This document shows, piece after piece, positions 1 through 10,449 of a DNA stretch of 64,000 bases. The translations under genes were made by a program, and so were the position numbers. The DNA comes from Pyrus communis (Eukaryota > Streptophyta > Magnoliopsida > Rosales > Rosaceae): NCBI RefSeq assembly GCF_963583255.1, contig NC_084814.1, positions 22,523,262-22,587,261 of the forward strand, in the 5' to 3' direction. The notes below the pieces were generated by a model. It was not told the DNA's origin. It saw only the letters and a list, made by a program, of their open reading frames with translations, and made no database searches. Position 1 is the first letter of the stretch. The number at the start of each line of letters is the position of its first letter.

Positions 1-138
1 GTCTGGTTGGTAATGACAAACTTTGGATATTATAGGTTTATCTTGTAAATAGCCTTTTTCAGTGTTTAAGAAGCATCTTTATTATTTATAAGGTGATGAA
101 GTGCTTTTTGTTTTTTTTTTTTTTTTTTTTATGTTAAG

Positions 139-3100
139 GAACTACCCTTTGTTAATGGCTACATGGAAAGTCGCTCCTGCCTTAGCTGCTGGGTGTGCTG
201 CAATATTGAAGCCCTCTGAGTTGGCATCTGTGTATGTTCTTTTTGGTTTATATGTACTTTCTTCAGCTCTAATGTTGCTTTTGTACATTTTATGCCTATC
301 ATCATGTTATCAATCAATTCCAGGACTTGTTTGGAGCTAGCTGATGTGTGTAGAGAGGTCGGTCTTCCTCCTGGTGTCCTCAATATCCTGACTGGGTTGG
401 GCCATGAAGCTGGCGCTCCTTTGGCATCTCATCCCCATGTTGATAAGGTTCCGTTTTTTTCTTGCTAATCTGTAGTTGGAAATTCTATTTAAGTCATCTT
501 GTTATAATCCTGCAAATTTGTTAGATGTGACATCTTTGGTTGTTTTAGCTGTGGGGCAGTAATAGCAATAAACTTATATTCAACAGATTGCATTTACCGG
601 AAGTACTATGACCGGGAGCAAGATTATGACAGCTGCAGCCCCATTGGTGAAGGTACAGTCAAGTCTTTGTAATCTGATGATTGGTCATTTATATTTTTGA
701 CATTCGTTCTCTTCATTTGAACTTCATATACCATCTCCAATGTGGTTTGGCAGCCTGTTTCACTGGAGCTTGGTGGGAAAAGCCCAATTGTTGTTTTTGA
801 TGATGTTGATATCGACAAAGGTTAGTTCCTCATGAAGGCTATGTTTTAGACTTACATGTTTTTTAGATAACAAATTACTTCCATCAGAATCCAGTTGTGC
901 AGGAAGAAAATCTATGAATCTAAAATGAATGAGATAAACATACTATTCCTGGTAATGTAATGGTAATTGTTTACTCTATGACTCAAACAGCTGCTGAATG
1001 GACTGCCTTCGGTTGCTTTTGGACAAATGGACAGATTTGCAGTGCAACATCTCGTCTTATATTACATGTAAGTATGATAGCAAGATGATTCTGGACTGGG
1101 GCACATCTTTTAAACTAATTGGCGCATCTTTTAAACTAAGTGGATATTACACGTAAATCCAGACAATTCTAGACCCGCGCGCGGGGCGGGGGGGGGGGGG
1201 GGGGGGTGGGTGGTTTCGTGCATCATAATTAACTTTTGTCCTACAACATCATCAATTGTGCCACTTTCCCGCTTCTAGTTGTGTGGTTCCCCTAGAAGCT
1301 TATTCATAGTGCCATCTTAAGCAAGCTTTATTCTACAGTATTAATTTCCTTGCACCTTGTTTCAGGAAGACATTGCAACAGAGTTTTTGGATAGGCTTGT
1401 GAAATGGTGCAAAAACATCAAGATTGCAGATCCTCTTGAAGAAGGTTGCAGGCTTGGCCCTGTTGTTAGTGGAGGGCAAGTGAGTATACCGTTAACAATA
1501 GTTGCTTTTTGTTTCTGTTTTTAATTCTCTATTTCTAGAATTTGGGGATAGGGTGTTAAAGAAACAGGTCCACTGAGACACATTAGACAATTGAGAAGCA
1601 CTTAAGTTCTAACTGGTTATCTTTTTCTCGTTTTAAGTATGTAAATATAAGATTTGGACTTATGATACTCGAGTTGTCACTCTTGTAAAACATGTAAACA
1701 AGGGTTGTCTAAATTAGTGAATGTTCCTTGCAATATTTTGAACATATGTAGGTAGTTTTTTGGACATCAATAAATATGTTATATTCGGGCTAGTCTTGTG
1801 TGTCGGCCTGGGTTCACTATAAATTTCAAATCTTACCCGTCAATGACTAATGAACCATTTTTATAGTATCTGGAAAGTGTTTTCTTATCTAAAATTGCCG
1901 TGTTTATGCTAAACAACTCCCCAGCCATTTACGTTGCAGCCTTGCTGGACAGTCTGTTGAAAAGTTTCTTCTTTGGATGAATTTAGGCTGATGTGTTGTA
2001 TTTTATGTTTGTTATTAAAATAGAGTTCCTACGGTTTGACATGCATCAGGGCATATAGTGTCACTTTTTGCGGGTGATAATTATAATGCATGTGCGTTTC
2101 TCTCAGAGGCAAAGATCTGCAAAAGTTGAACATTTAGTAACACCAAGTAGTTCAAATCTTTAAATTTCACTGTCCAGTTTATGATTGAAATATTAGAATA
2201 TTAACTGATTTTCACTGGATCTGTTTCAGTATGAGAAAATATTGAAGTCCATCGAAACAGCTAAGAGTGAAGGCGCAAGAGTTTTGAGTGGTGGGGCTCG
2301 TCCTGAGGTATAAACATATGTTTTTATCAAGCCCATTCGGCATCTTTATTTGTCACAAATTCAGTATGTGAGTTATATTATTGGTGGATGGCAGCATCTA
2401 AAGAAAGGATTCTTCATTGAACCAACAATCATAACTGATGTAACAACCTCCATGCAAATCTGGAGAGAAGAAGTTTTCGGCCCTGTTCTTTGTGTCAAAA
2501 CATTTAGCTCAGAAGACGAAGCTCTTGAACTAGCAAATGACACCCAGTGAGTTGACTCTTACTTCTGTCGCTGTCCATAATGGGAGATTTGTTCGACTGG
2601 TTTTTTTGTCCCTTTTTGACTGATGAAGTTTATTGAACTCTGACAGTTACGGCTTAGGCGCTGCAGTCATATCAAAAGATTTAGAAAGGTGTGACCGTTT
2701 CTCTAAGGTGAGACTTCGTTGTACTTCTTTTGTGAATGGATCCCCTGCCCCAACATTCGTAAAAACAGCATCTGATTATGAGTTGTGTTTCTTGTTCTTC
2801 TGCAGGGCCTTCAAGCAGGAATTGTATGGATCAACTGCTCACAACCATGCTTCTGTCAGGCTCCATGGGGAGGCAACAAACGAAGTGGTTTTGGGCGTGA
2901 ACTAGGGAAATGGTATATGCCTTTCTCGGCATTATGTTATAACAATCCATTGATCTTGCATATGTTTTTGCCCTAATATGATCACAGTCCATATCCAAAT
3001 TAAGCATAAGAGAACGACAAAACATTACAAGACAGTTACTTCTGCAAGCTAACGATTGATGAACTGCCGATGGTACTAATAGTTTCTTCTCTTTTGAACA

Positions 3101-3192
3101 GGGGACTTGATAATTACTTGACCGTGAAGCAGGTTACTGAATATGTATCTGATGATCCATGGGGTTGGTACGCGTCGCCTTCAAAGCTGTGA
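139..3192 (+). CDS. ALDH10 family aminoaldehyde/betaine aldehyde dehydrogenase (3' part, cut by left edge)
   Basis: NAD-dependent oxidation of aminoaldehydes (for example 4-aminobutanal, 3-aminopropanal and, in some members, betaine aldehyde). Eleven exons are visible: 139-231, 324-447, 587-652, 754-820, 991-1067, 1366-1479, 2230-2307, 2395-2546, 2647-2707, 2806-2912 and 3102-3192. They give 342 residues after one base that completes a split Trp codon; the 5' exons lie left of the window. Seen: the catalytic Glu motif LELGGKSP, the catalytic Cys in GQICSATSR, the loop [14 protein letters not shown], and a C-terminal Ser-Lys-Leu, the peroxisomal targeting signal PTS1. All introns are GT-AG. 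The residue matching spinach BADH position 441 reads Ile (AGIVW). In the ALDH10 literature this goes with poor betaine aldehyde use, so aminoaldehyde oxidation is the likelier role. Arabidopsis counterparts are ALDH10A8 and ALDH10A9. Confidence 0.95.
1188..1206. repeat. 19-base poly-G run in ALDH10 intron
   Basis: Nineteen consecutive G follow a CG-rich start inside the intron between exons 991-1067 and 1366-1479. A homopolymer this long is slippage-prone and its true length may differ. Confidence 0.85.
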
Positions 3193-3608
3193 AAGTTGAC
3201 CCGCGAAATAGCATGGTGAAAACTGCAGATGTACTAAAAACTGGAAAACTGGATGTCAATTTTAAACATTTGGCTGGGCATAATATACGTTTAACCATCA
3301 AGCTTTAGCTTTCTTTTACTGCAGACTCACATGTCTTGAATTCAGAGCTTACTCATGGTTAAAATCTTGGATGCAACCAGTTACATGTCCTCTTGTGTGC
3401 ACGTGATGAGTTAGGCACAAGAGGATATACACACGGTTGCACCTACGTGTTTTTCTGATAGTCGTGGCGTATTACGGTCGCATACAGAGTCATGATTATC
3501 CTTGGCATTTCTCATTAGTCATATCCATCTCATAAAAGAGATGATAATGGCTGCCCATGATGGAGTGGGAGTGTGTACTAATGGCAAGGGGTCAAATTAT
3601 TTTAGAAA

Positions 3609-3758
3609 GTTTTAACGAAAAGTCCACGGTACTGTTCATTTTAATGAAAAATCACATTTTTATATTAAAATGTCAAACCTAGTACTATTTATTTTATTCT
3701 TTATTTTGTCCTTATCGTTAAAAATTAAAGTTTTCAAATCTTTTTCATTAGTTTTCCT
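3609..3758 (+). repeat. AT-rich MITE-like dispersed repeat, copy 1
   Basis: About 150 bases starting GTTTTAACGAAAAG and ending in CATTAGTTTTCCT. Close relatives lie at 32635-32785 (inverted) and 49790-49936 (same orientation), with a partial inverted copy near 34365-34430. The ends are imperfect inverted repeats (TAACGAAAA against TAATGAAAA), suggesting a non-autonomous DNA transposon. Confidence 0.65.
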
Positions 3759-3952
3759 ATTATTTTATCAGTAGGGGGACCATAAATTCCTTTTGAAAAT
3801 TTTTAAAATCTGCAATGGAAATTTTAAACTACTCTAATTTATGAAAAGGGGGAACGAACTCGAATGCAAGGAGTTGGTTATGCGATCCGAATCGACTGGT
3901 CGGATTTTTTTTTCTTTATAAAAAAAAGTTGATTTGGCTTGGGGCCATGGTT

Positions 3953-4179
3953 GTTAACCCAAAGTTCGGATCTTCTTTGTGAGGATCCTGGAAATCCGTG
4001 AATCGTGTCCATTCATCGTACATTATGCAGTTAGAAATTATTTTAAATGTTTTTATTTAAAAATAAACATAAACAGTACTTAATAAAAATTGACCGCACG
4101 ATATACGATGAACGAACACAATTCACATATTTTCAGAATCCTCATCAAAAGGATCCGGAGAGGATCCTGTTGGGTTAAC
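3953..4179. mobile_element. Foldback MITE with GTTAACCCAA termini
   Basis: The left end GTTAACCCAA is matched by the inverted TTGGGTTAAC at the right end. The similarity continues inward through GGATC-rich sequence and a Gly-less AT-rich core, so most of the 227 bases can fold back on themselves. No ORF. Looks like a small non-autonomous DNA element. Confidence 0.65.
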
Positions 4180-4589
4180 CCAGACACCAGTCATCATAGT
4201 GTTGATCTATAAATTGTGATGGCTTTTTCGATGGTGGCTTGTTCCACAAGAGATTGACCACAAAGTTTGGGAGTTAATGTCACATGGTTGGAGGGCAAAG
4301 CTTCAATCTTTCTCAAAGTTTGAACATCCAGGTGAAGTATCGCCCTTTCCCCTTCTTAGTCTTGAAGCCAACTTCTTACAAATTAAATGATAACCTCTAC
4401 TTTCTTGGTGGCAAATCTCAATAAAATCAAAGGGCCAATTCACTGAATTCAGTGCTTAAAGAAAAATAAAGGCTGACTTAATGGCCAAGGGCAATTCATC
4501 AACCAATTTTTATATGCACCTTTAACGCAATGAGTTTGTGGTTATAATCTGATATCACCAAATTGAGAGAAATACTATTAGATTGTAGA

Positions 4590-4803
4590 GCTTGTTTGAG
4601 AATTACTTTTAAATTACTAAAAGAGTTTTTTGAGCAAAATATTTTTGGGTTTTAAAAACACTTGAAGTGCTTCCTGAAGAAGCACCAATTATGCACTTTA
4701 AGTGCTTTTTCAGAATTAACTTGCATTTTTTTAAGAATTTAATTAAAAATATCTTCCCTAAAAACACTTTCAAACATTTAAAAATTTACTTAACAAACAA
4801 ACC
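4590..4803. mobile_element. MITE of the 'AAGTGCTTCTT' family, copy 1
   Basis: Ends GCTTGTTTGAGAA and TTACTTAACAAACAAACC are imperfect inverted repeats. The interior has the recurring AACACTTGAAGTGCTTCC and AAGCACTT modules. The same modules recur at 35263-35430 and in EDS1 intron 1 at 50601-50951. Confidence 0.6.
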
Positions 4804-4989
4804 AATGTTGCTCATATTACAAAGTCAGTAGCAAATAACATCGTCATACAATATCCCACTATAATTATAGCAAGATAGTCTCGATATATCATCGATCAAG
4901 TATCGATATATTGTCAATAGAGCTGATATCGTGCATTTTTGCTACTACAATGAAAACCCAAAGAGTATGTATTGTTGGGCCCCAAAACG

Positions 4990-5205
4990 GAATGGAGAGG
5001 TAATCCATTTAGGAAACAGTTTATCTTCGATTTCTTCCATTGATGTCATTAGATCAAATGATCTGGGTTGTTCAAATTTCATTAAACGGTAAAAAATTAT
5101 TACAAGTTTTAAGAAGTTAAAACAGGTGAACCATTGAATGAAATTTGAACGGTCAAATCACTTAATTCAATGATCTTGTTCGAAGAGATCCGAATGAGAT
5201 CTTTC
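4990..5205. repeat. Dispersed GAGATCC-ended repeat, copy 1
   Basis: About 215 bases related to 15967-16170. Both have a GGAGA... start, a central CAAATTTCATTAAACGG / AAATTTCATCCAACGG block, an inverted partner block (ATGAAATTTGAACGG / GATGAAATTTC) and a GAGATC end. The internal inverted symmetry suggests a MITE. Confidence 0.5.
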
Positions 5206-5830
5206 CATCATTTATCCACCCAGCTTTTATGGAGCGAGTGAGGTGTCCACGTCCACAACAACTAGGCCTCTCACCTTCGAGAGATTTTTCAGTGTGATCA
5301 GTATATAGGATGGTACATCAAATGTCATTATACAAATTGTGAGATATATGTGCTAAAAAGTTAATAATTTAAAATATAAAAATTTTCACCATTTTTATTA
5401 AAATACGTATTGTACCACTTATATTCCCATCACAATGAAATTTTTTTTCCCAACCTCACCGGGTCCGGTCACACTCCACCGGTCCCACCCGCCTCCCTTT
5501 CCCCCTGATCCATCCCAAAAGGCAGTGGATAAAAACAGAGGGAAACTTCCTCTGGCGCTCTGTCTGCACGAAACCACACGTTCTGAATTTTACCGACCCT
5601 TTTTTACTCTCTCTCTCTGAGCTGTGAAAAATTACAGATTTTTGTCCATTGGTGAAGCTTCCTTGTTCCCTCTTCATTGTCTTCAACCTCCAACCATTGG
5701 CTTTCGTATAAATTATGCCTTCGGGCTCCTTTTTTACTACCACTCCATTCATTTTCTTCAAGTTTCCGGCTGTCTAGCAGAACCACCGCTGTCTCCGTCG
5801 GCTCTGGGGATCTGGGTTTCTGCATAAGAT

Positions 5831-8792
5831 ATGGGGAGCTCGGACGAGAAGGTGGTTGCTGTGATCATGGTGGGTGGGCCCACTAAAGGTAATCAACAAG
5901 TTACTGTGATGATCTTTGGATCGAACAATGAGACCCCATTTCACAGTTTCTTACAATTATGTTGATGCTTGATTGAATTTTCACTGCCAAAGTTCAATGC
6001 TTTGTGCATTTTTGAGAAATTTAAATTCAGTTGTTCAATCAAGAATTGAGAATCATGGCATTTCTCTTACAATCTTTGAATTTGGAAAGCATTTGTTAAT
6101 GTATCGGAGTTTCAATTTCTATAGGAACCAGATTCCGGCCACTGTCACTGAATATTCCGAAGCCGCTTTTTCCATTAGCAGGACAACCAATGGTTCATCA
6201 TCCGATTTCCGCTTGTAAAAGGGTATATTCGTGTTACCATGTACATAAATCTGTCATTTCTGGCTTAATAGTGTGCATACTAGTTGAATTCACTGTCTTT
6301 CTGGATTACAGATTCCGAACCTCACTCAAATTTTCCTCATTGGTTTCTACGAGGAGCGTGAATTCGCGTTATATGTGTCCTCAATCTCCAATGAGCTTAA
6401 AGTCCCTGTTAGGTGTGAGCTTCTGCTTTTGTTTTCCAGTTAGTAGCTACTGATTAGATCTTGAAAATATTGAACTGGATTTGATGTTTAATCTATTGAG
6501 TGTTCATTGCGTTTATGTGGCGATTAGATACATGAGGGAAGACAAGCCTCATGGATCAGCTGGTGGACTTTATAATTTCAGAGATCGGATCATGGAAGAC
6601 AACCCGGTTAGTCTTTTACCAACTTCTTCGTATTCAATTGATAAGGTTTTATGTGGTTTTTGTTTGTTTGTTTGTTTAGGTCTTTTGCTAAATACGTTGT
6701 GTCCATGCATACATGTGCTAATTCTCAGGCAAAAGGCTGATTTTGGTTCGTATATTTGTCTGCAGTCGCACATTGTCCTGTTGAATTGTGATGTTTGCTG
6801 CAGTTTTCCGCTTCCAGAAATGCTCGGTAACTGTTTCATGAGTTGCTGGGAGTATCGTTTGATATTTCCAGGTTGTTCGTTGTTGATTTATAGGGGATGG
6901 CCGAAAGCTTAATCTCTGGTTTTTGCCATGTTTATCTGCAGAGGCTCACAAAAAATATGGTGGGATGGGAACAATTCTTGTTATCAAGGTTAGTCGATAA
7001 ATGCATTAGCAAATTCTTGTAGTGTTGTCTCTTAATCTTATTGATTATCATGTATCTATTGTTCTCCATGTCTAAGTTTTCTTCTTCCGTAGGTTTCCGC
7101 TGAATCAGCCAGTCAGTTTGGGGAACTGGTAGCTGATCCGGTCACCAATGAACTGTTGCATTACACCGAGAAGCCTGAGACATTTGTACGTTTGAGATCG
7201 GAATTTTAAGCTTTTGGTGCTTCAATGGAGAATTATTTCTCTCTTCTTACCTTTCTTATATTCTTATTTTATTCAGGTCAGCGACAGGATAAATTGCGGT
7301 GTCTACATATTTACGCCAGACATTTTTAACGCCGTTGAAGGTGTTTCCACTCAGTGGAAGGACAGAGGTAGTGATACATTAACCATGAATAGGCTGTCCT
7401 GTGCTCTTAATGTGCTTTAATTTTAGTGATATGAAAATTTAGCTTTCAACAAGAACTTGGTATCTGTTTCAATTTTTCGTCGGTAGGAAATTTTTGGATA
7501 CATAGATTGCTTCTACTAAGATTTATTTTCACTTCTTGATAACATTGGTATTCATCATGCTGAAATCTGACTGTTTTCTGTTATTTGCAGCTGATTTAAG
7601 ACGACTCTCCAGCTTCGAATCCCTTCATTCAGCAACAAGGTTTCTCTTCCTACCATATAAAGACAACATTATTTTAGCGAATTAAAAGCAACAGACGAAT
7701 TGAATTGACTAAAATAGAAAAGTAACGCTAATAGAGAGTTCATTTCACAGGAACGCTCCCACACATTTTGTAAGGCTGGATCAAGATATCCTATCACCTC
7801 TTGCAGGGAAGAAGCAGTTATACACATATGAAACCTTGGACTTCTGGGAACAGATCAAAACTCCTGGGTAAGATTTGCGTCTGAGGTGTTGTCTTGCTAT
7901 AAACCTTGTCCCATCAATCTGGGCCATGTTGAAAATATTTTGTGTTGATACTTGCAGAATGTCGCTAAAGTGTTCTGGTTTGTATCTTGCACAATTTCGA
8001 TTCACCAATCCACATCTCTTGGTGAGTGGAGATGGTACAAAGAGTGCCAGTATTACCGGTGATGTTTATGTTCATCCATCAGCAAAAGTACATCCAAGTG
8101 CTAAGGTACATTTTCTCTCATACTGGTTGTCGTAACTCTGATGTATTATTGCTTTCCAGATCATTTAGCGTTGGCATTAGTGATGCATCTATTAAATCTC
8201 CTGCTATCTCCTCGTACAGATCGGTCCCAATGTCTCAATATCTGCAAATGCTCGCATAGGACCTGGTGCGAGGCTCATAAGTTGTATCATCCTTGACAAT
8301 GTCGAAATTAAGGTACATAACAAAAAGCATAGGCTACGGACTGCATCCAAGACAGCACCTCACGTTGACTTCTCTACGATGTTTTATTTCAGGAAAACGC
8401 AGTTGTTATTCATTCAATTGTTGGATGGAAATCTTCAATCGGGAGATGGTCTCGCGTCCAGGCAAGTTCATAAACTTTCTTTATTTATTTAAAGCTTTGT
8501 TGCAATTGAGTGATTGACTTTCTAAGTTCGGCACTATGGTTTCAGGCTACTGGGGATTACAATTCAAAGCTCGGGATTACGATCCTTGGTACATAAATCC
8601 TTTCGTTTTCACTCAATCCTCTTGTTCTGAAAAAAATTAGCATCGATTTGCATAACGCGCCGTCTGAATGCCGGTTTTGTTGACAATTCAGGTGAAGCAG
8701 TGACAGTTGAAGATGAAGTGGTGGTTATAAACAGCATTGTCCTGCCCCATAAGACGCTCAACGTCAGCGTTCAGGAAGAAATCATTCTGTGA
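5831..8792 (+). CDS. KJC1: KONJAC/GMPPA-like GDP-mannose pyrophosphorylase-related protein
   Basis: Related to the animal GMPPA regulatory subunit. In Arabidopsis KONJAC1/2 stimulate GDP-mannose pyrophosphorylase and so supply GDP-mannose for glucomannan. Fifteen exons: 5831-5888, 6125-6222, 6312-6412, 6528-6606, 6766-6826, 6942-6988, 7093-7185, 7277-7367, 7591-7639, 7751-7867, 7958-8105, 8220-8312, 8393-8461, 8546-8588, 8692-8792. They total 1248 bases and 415 aa, the length I recall for Arabidopsis KJC1. Seen: N-terminal nucleotidyltransferase fold with [15 protein letters not shown], whose GGPxKGTR form marks the GMPPA branch rather than the catalytic GMPPB branch, then a C-terminal hexapeptide-repeat region ([23 protein letters not shown]). 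The intron after exon 13 starts GCAAGT, a GC-AG intron. Cytosolic; no signal peptide. The start is the first ATG after the leader and opens the conserved N-terminus. Confidence 0.93.
8462..8545 (+). other. GC-AG intron in the KONJAC-like gene
   Basis: After the codon CAG the intron opens GCAAGT and closes TTTCAG. Splicing here gives the conserved Val-Gln-Ala-Thr-Gly. Using the nearby GT instead adds residues and breaks the frame. Confidence 0.85.
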
Positions 8793-10449
8793 TTGCTGCT
8801 CTTCTATGTCATTGCTGTTGTTCAAATTTCCTTTTTTTGTAAATTAACGTCCTGCTGTTTGCCAATAAAAAATAAATTATATATATTTTCTTAAATAAAA
8901 AGATGAAATGTATGTTTTTGTTGTCCGACGACTCAAAACGGTGACATTTCGTCAATCAAGTAGTGAGTCTGCTACATCGGAGTCTCGGTGCCTGGACCCA
9001 GTGGCGGATGCAATGAGGGGCAAGGGGGTCAGCTGGTCCTCCGAACTTAGGTGAACGTTTATAGATACCTTAGGTGCTGATCTTCCGAACTTTGATGAAT
9101 GTCCATGAGTGCTGCCCTTTTGAAGATTAGAGTTGGCTTCATACATGCCCTTCAACTGACTTCAGGCCTATCAAGACTCGATGAATGCCTATGGATACCT
9201 TGGGTGTGGCCCCTTGCATACATTAATAGGTATGCAATATGTCTTTCCAAATGATTTTAGGCCTACCAAGACTCGATGAAATGGCGATATGCATGCTATT
9301 TCTGATTAAAAAAAATTTGCGCGCTGTGCGCACTATTCTTACTGACCCCCTAATATTATTTCCTAGATCCATCACTGCCTGAACCATTAGGCCAGGCAGA
9401 CAGGAAACGGTGCCCTTTCGTTGCCTGAGAATTGTGGTTCAATCGCGCGAAACGACCAAGCAGCGCTTCATCCTAGCCTACGTGCCTCTGAGCTTCGAAG
9501 CGAAGGTCGAAGCCCAAGTCGGAGTCAAACCCAAACCCCAACCCTTCCCGATATTCCAAACCTCACCCCACCTCTTCAGAGGCCCACAAATCCCATCTTG
9601 ACGGTGGAGACGAGCTTGACAGGCCGACACTGTAAGTGATCGAGCGGAGATGCAAAGAGAAAAGACGACGACGAAGAGGGAGAAAGGGCGATGAGGAGGT
9701 TTTTGGGGGGACTCTACAAATGGTTAGAGACGAAGAAGTTTGCAGGTTTTGGAATTCCAAGTGAAAGGAATTAAAAATGATGAAGAATTTTTTTTTTTTT
9801 TTTTTTTTTTGTCTTTTTGAGTTTGCTTTGAAAGGTGGATAGGTGACATGGAAAAGTGTTTAATAATGAACGAAAAATATTTGACGTTGCAAGGGTACGA
9901 GCTACTATTCCATGTCATGCCACATCAGATTTAGTTAGAAAATTTTATTGCCACTTTTTATAACTGTTAATGTTGATTTGGACATTTTAACAACTCCTAT
10001 GAAGATACTCTTGGAAGATCCGGAACGAGAGATCAGAAGAGAAGATATGTGGAGGTTTTCATGAGTTTATGCCTTTGTTCATCAAACATTTTGTATGACT
10101 TGCATTGCAAGTTTCATGCACCTTGAGCACACAAGAATCTGTCATGTAAAATTGGCCCAACTTTCCAATTCCCAACATGAACTTACACCATTCACAACCC
10201 ATTTTTGCTAGAAGGTGCACAAACATACGCAGCACATCTCTAACTAGTCATCGATTCAAAAGGAAATCAATAAAAGAATTCTGAGAATGTCAAGATAAGA
10301 CGGTTAGGTGTAGTATTCCTGAGGATAGCACATGGTGCATAGAGAGAAATGCATCCAACTAGGGGCCATCCCTTCTCTGCCGGGTCAAGAACGAGTTGAA
10401 TTGAAGTGATTTCCTTAAGTCAATTGGCGCATGTCGAAACGGAGAAGCA
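8793..10449. other. Intergenic spacer between convergent KONJAC-like and DEL genes
   Basis: Contains an AATAAA-like 3' end near 8861, a hAT-type MITE at 8999-9377, an unrecognised GC-richer stretch at 9390-9720 with short ORFs that match nothing I know, and a poly-T run near 9787-9810. No gene is supported. Confidence 0.6.
8999..9377. mobile_element. Non-autonomous hAT-type element with 8-bp target duplication
   Basis: Starts CAGTGGCGGATG and ends in its imperfect inverse (ATCCATCACTG), a common hAT terminus. It is flanked by CCTGGACC (8991-8998) and CCTGAACC (9378-9385), an 8-bp direct repeat with one mismatch, as expected for hAT insertion. No transposase is visible in 379 bases. Confidence 0.8.

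Larger units (their letters stand above)
3193..5830. other. Intergenic spacer with MITE-like repeats
   Basis: No coding region is recognised between the ALDH10 stop and the KONJAC-like start. It holds the ALDH10 3' UTR, several AT-rich repeat elements listed separately, and at its right end the pyrimidine-rich leader of the next gene. A TATA-like TATAAAT lies at 5707-5713, about 120 bases before the next ATG. Confidence 0.7.

Noticed and set aside
1188..1206. G-quadruplex regulatory element
   Set aside because: A single intronic poly-G homopolymer is better explained as slippage or assembly uncertainty.
9410..9639. Two overlapping plus-strand ORFs after the hAT element
   Set aside because: No recognisable domain, no splice context and no homologue that I can name; left as unexplained GC-richer spacer.
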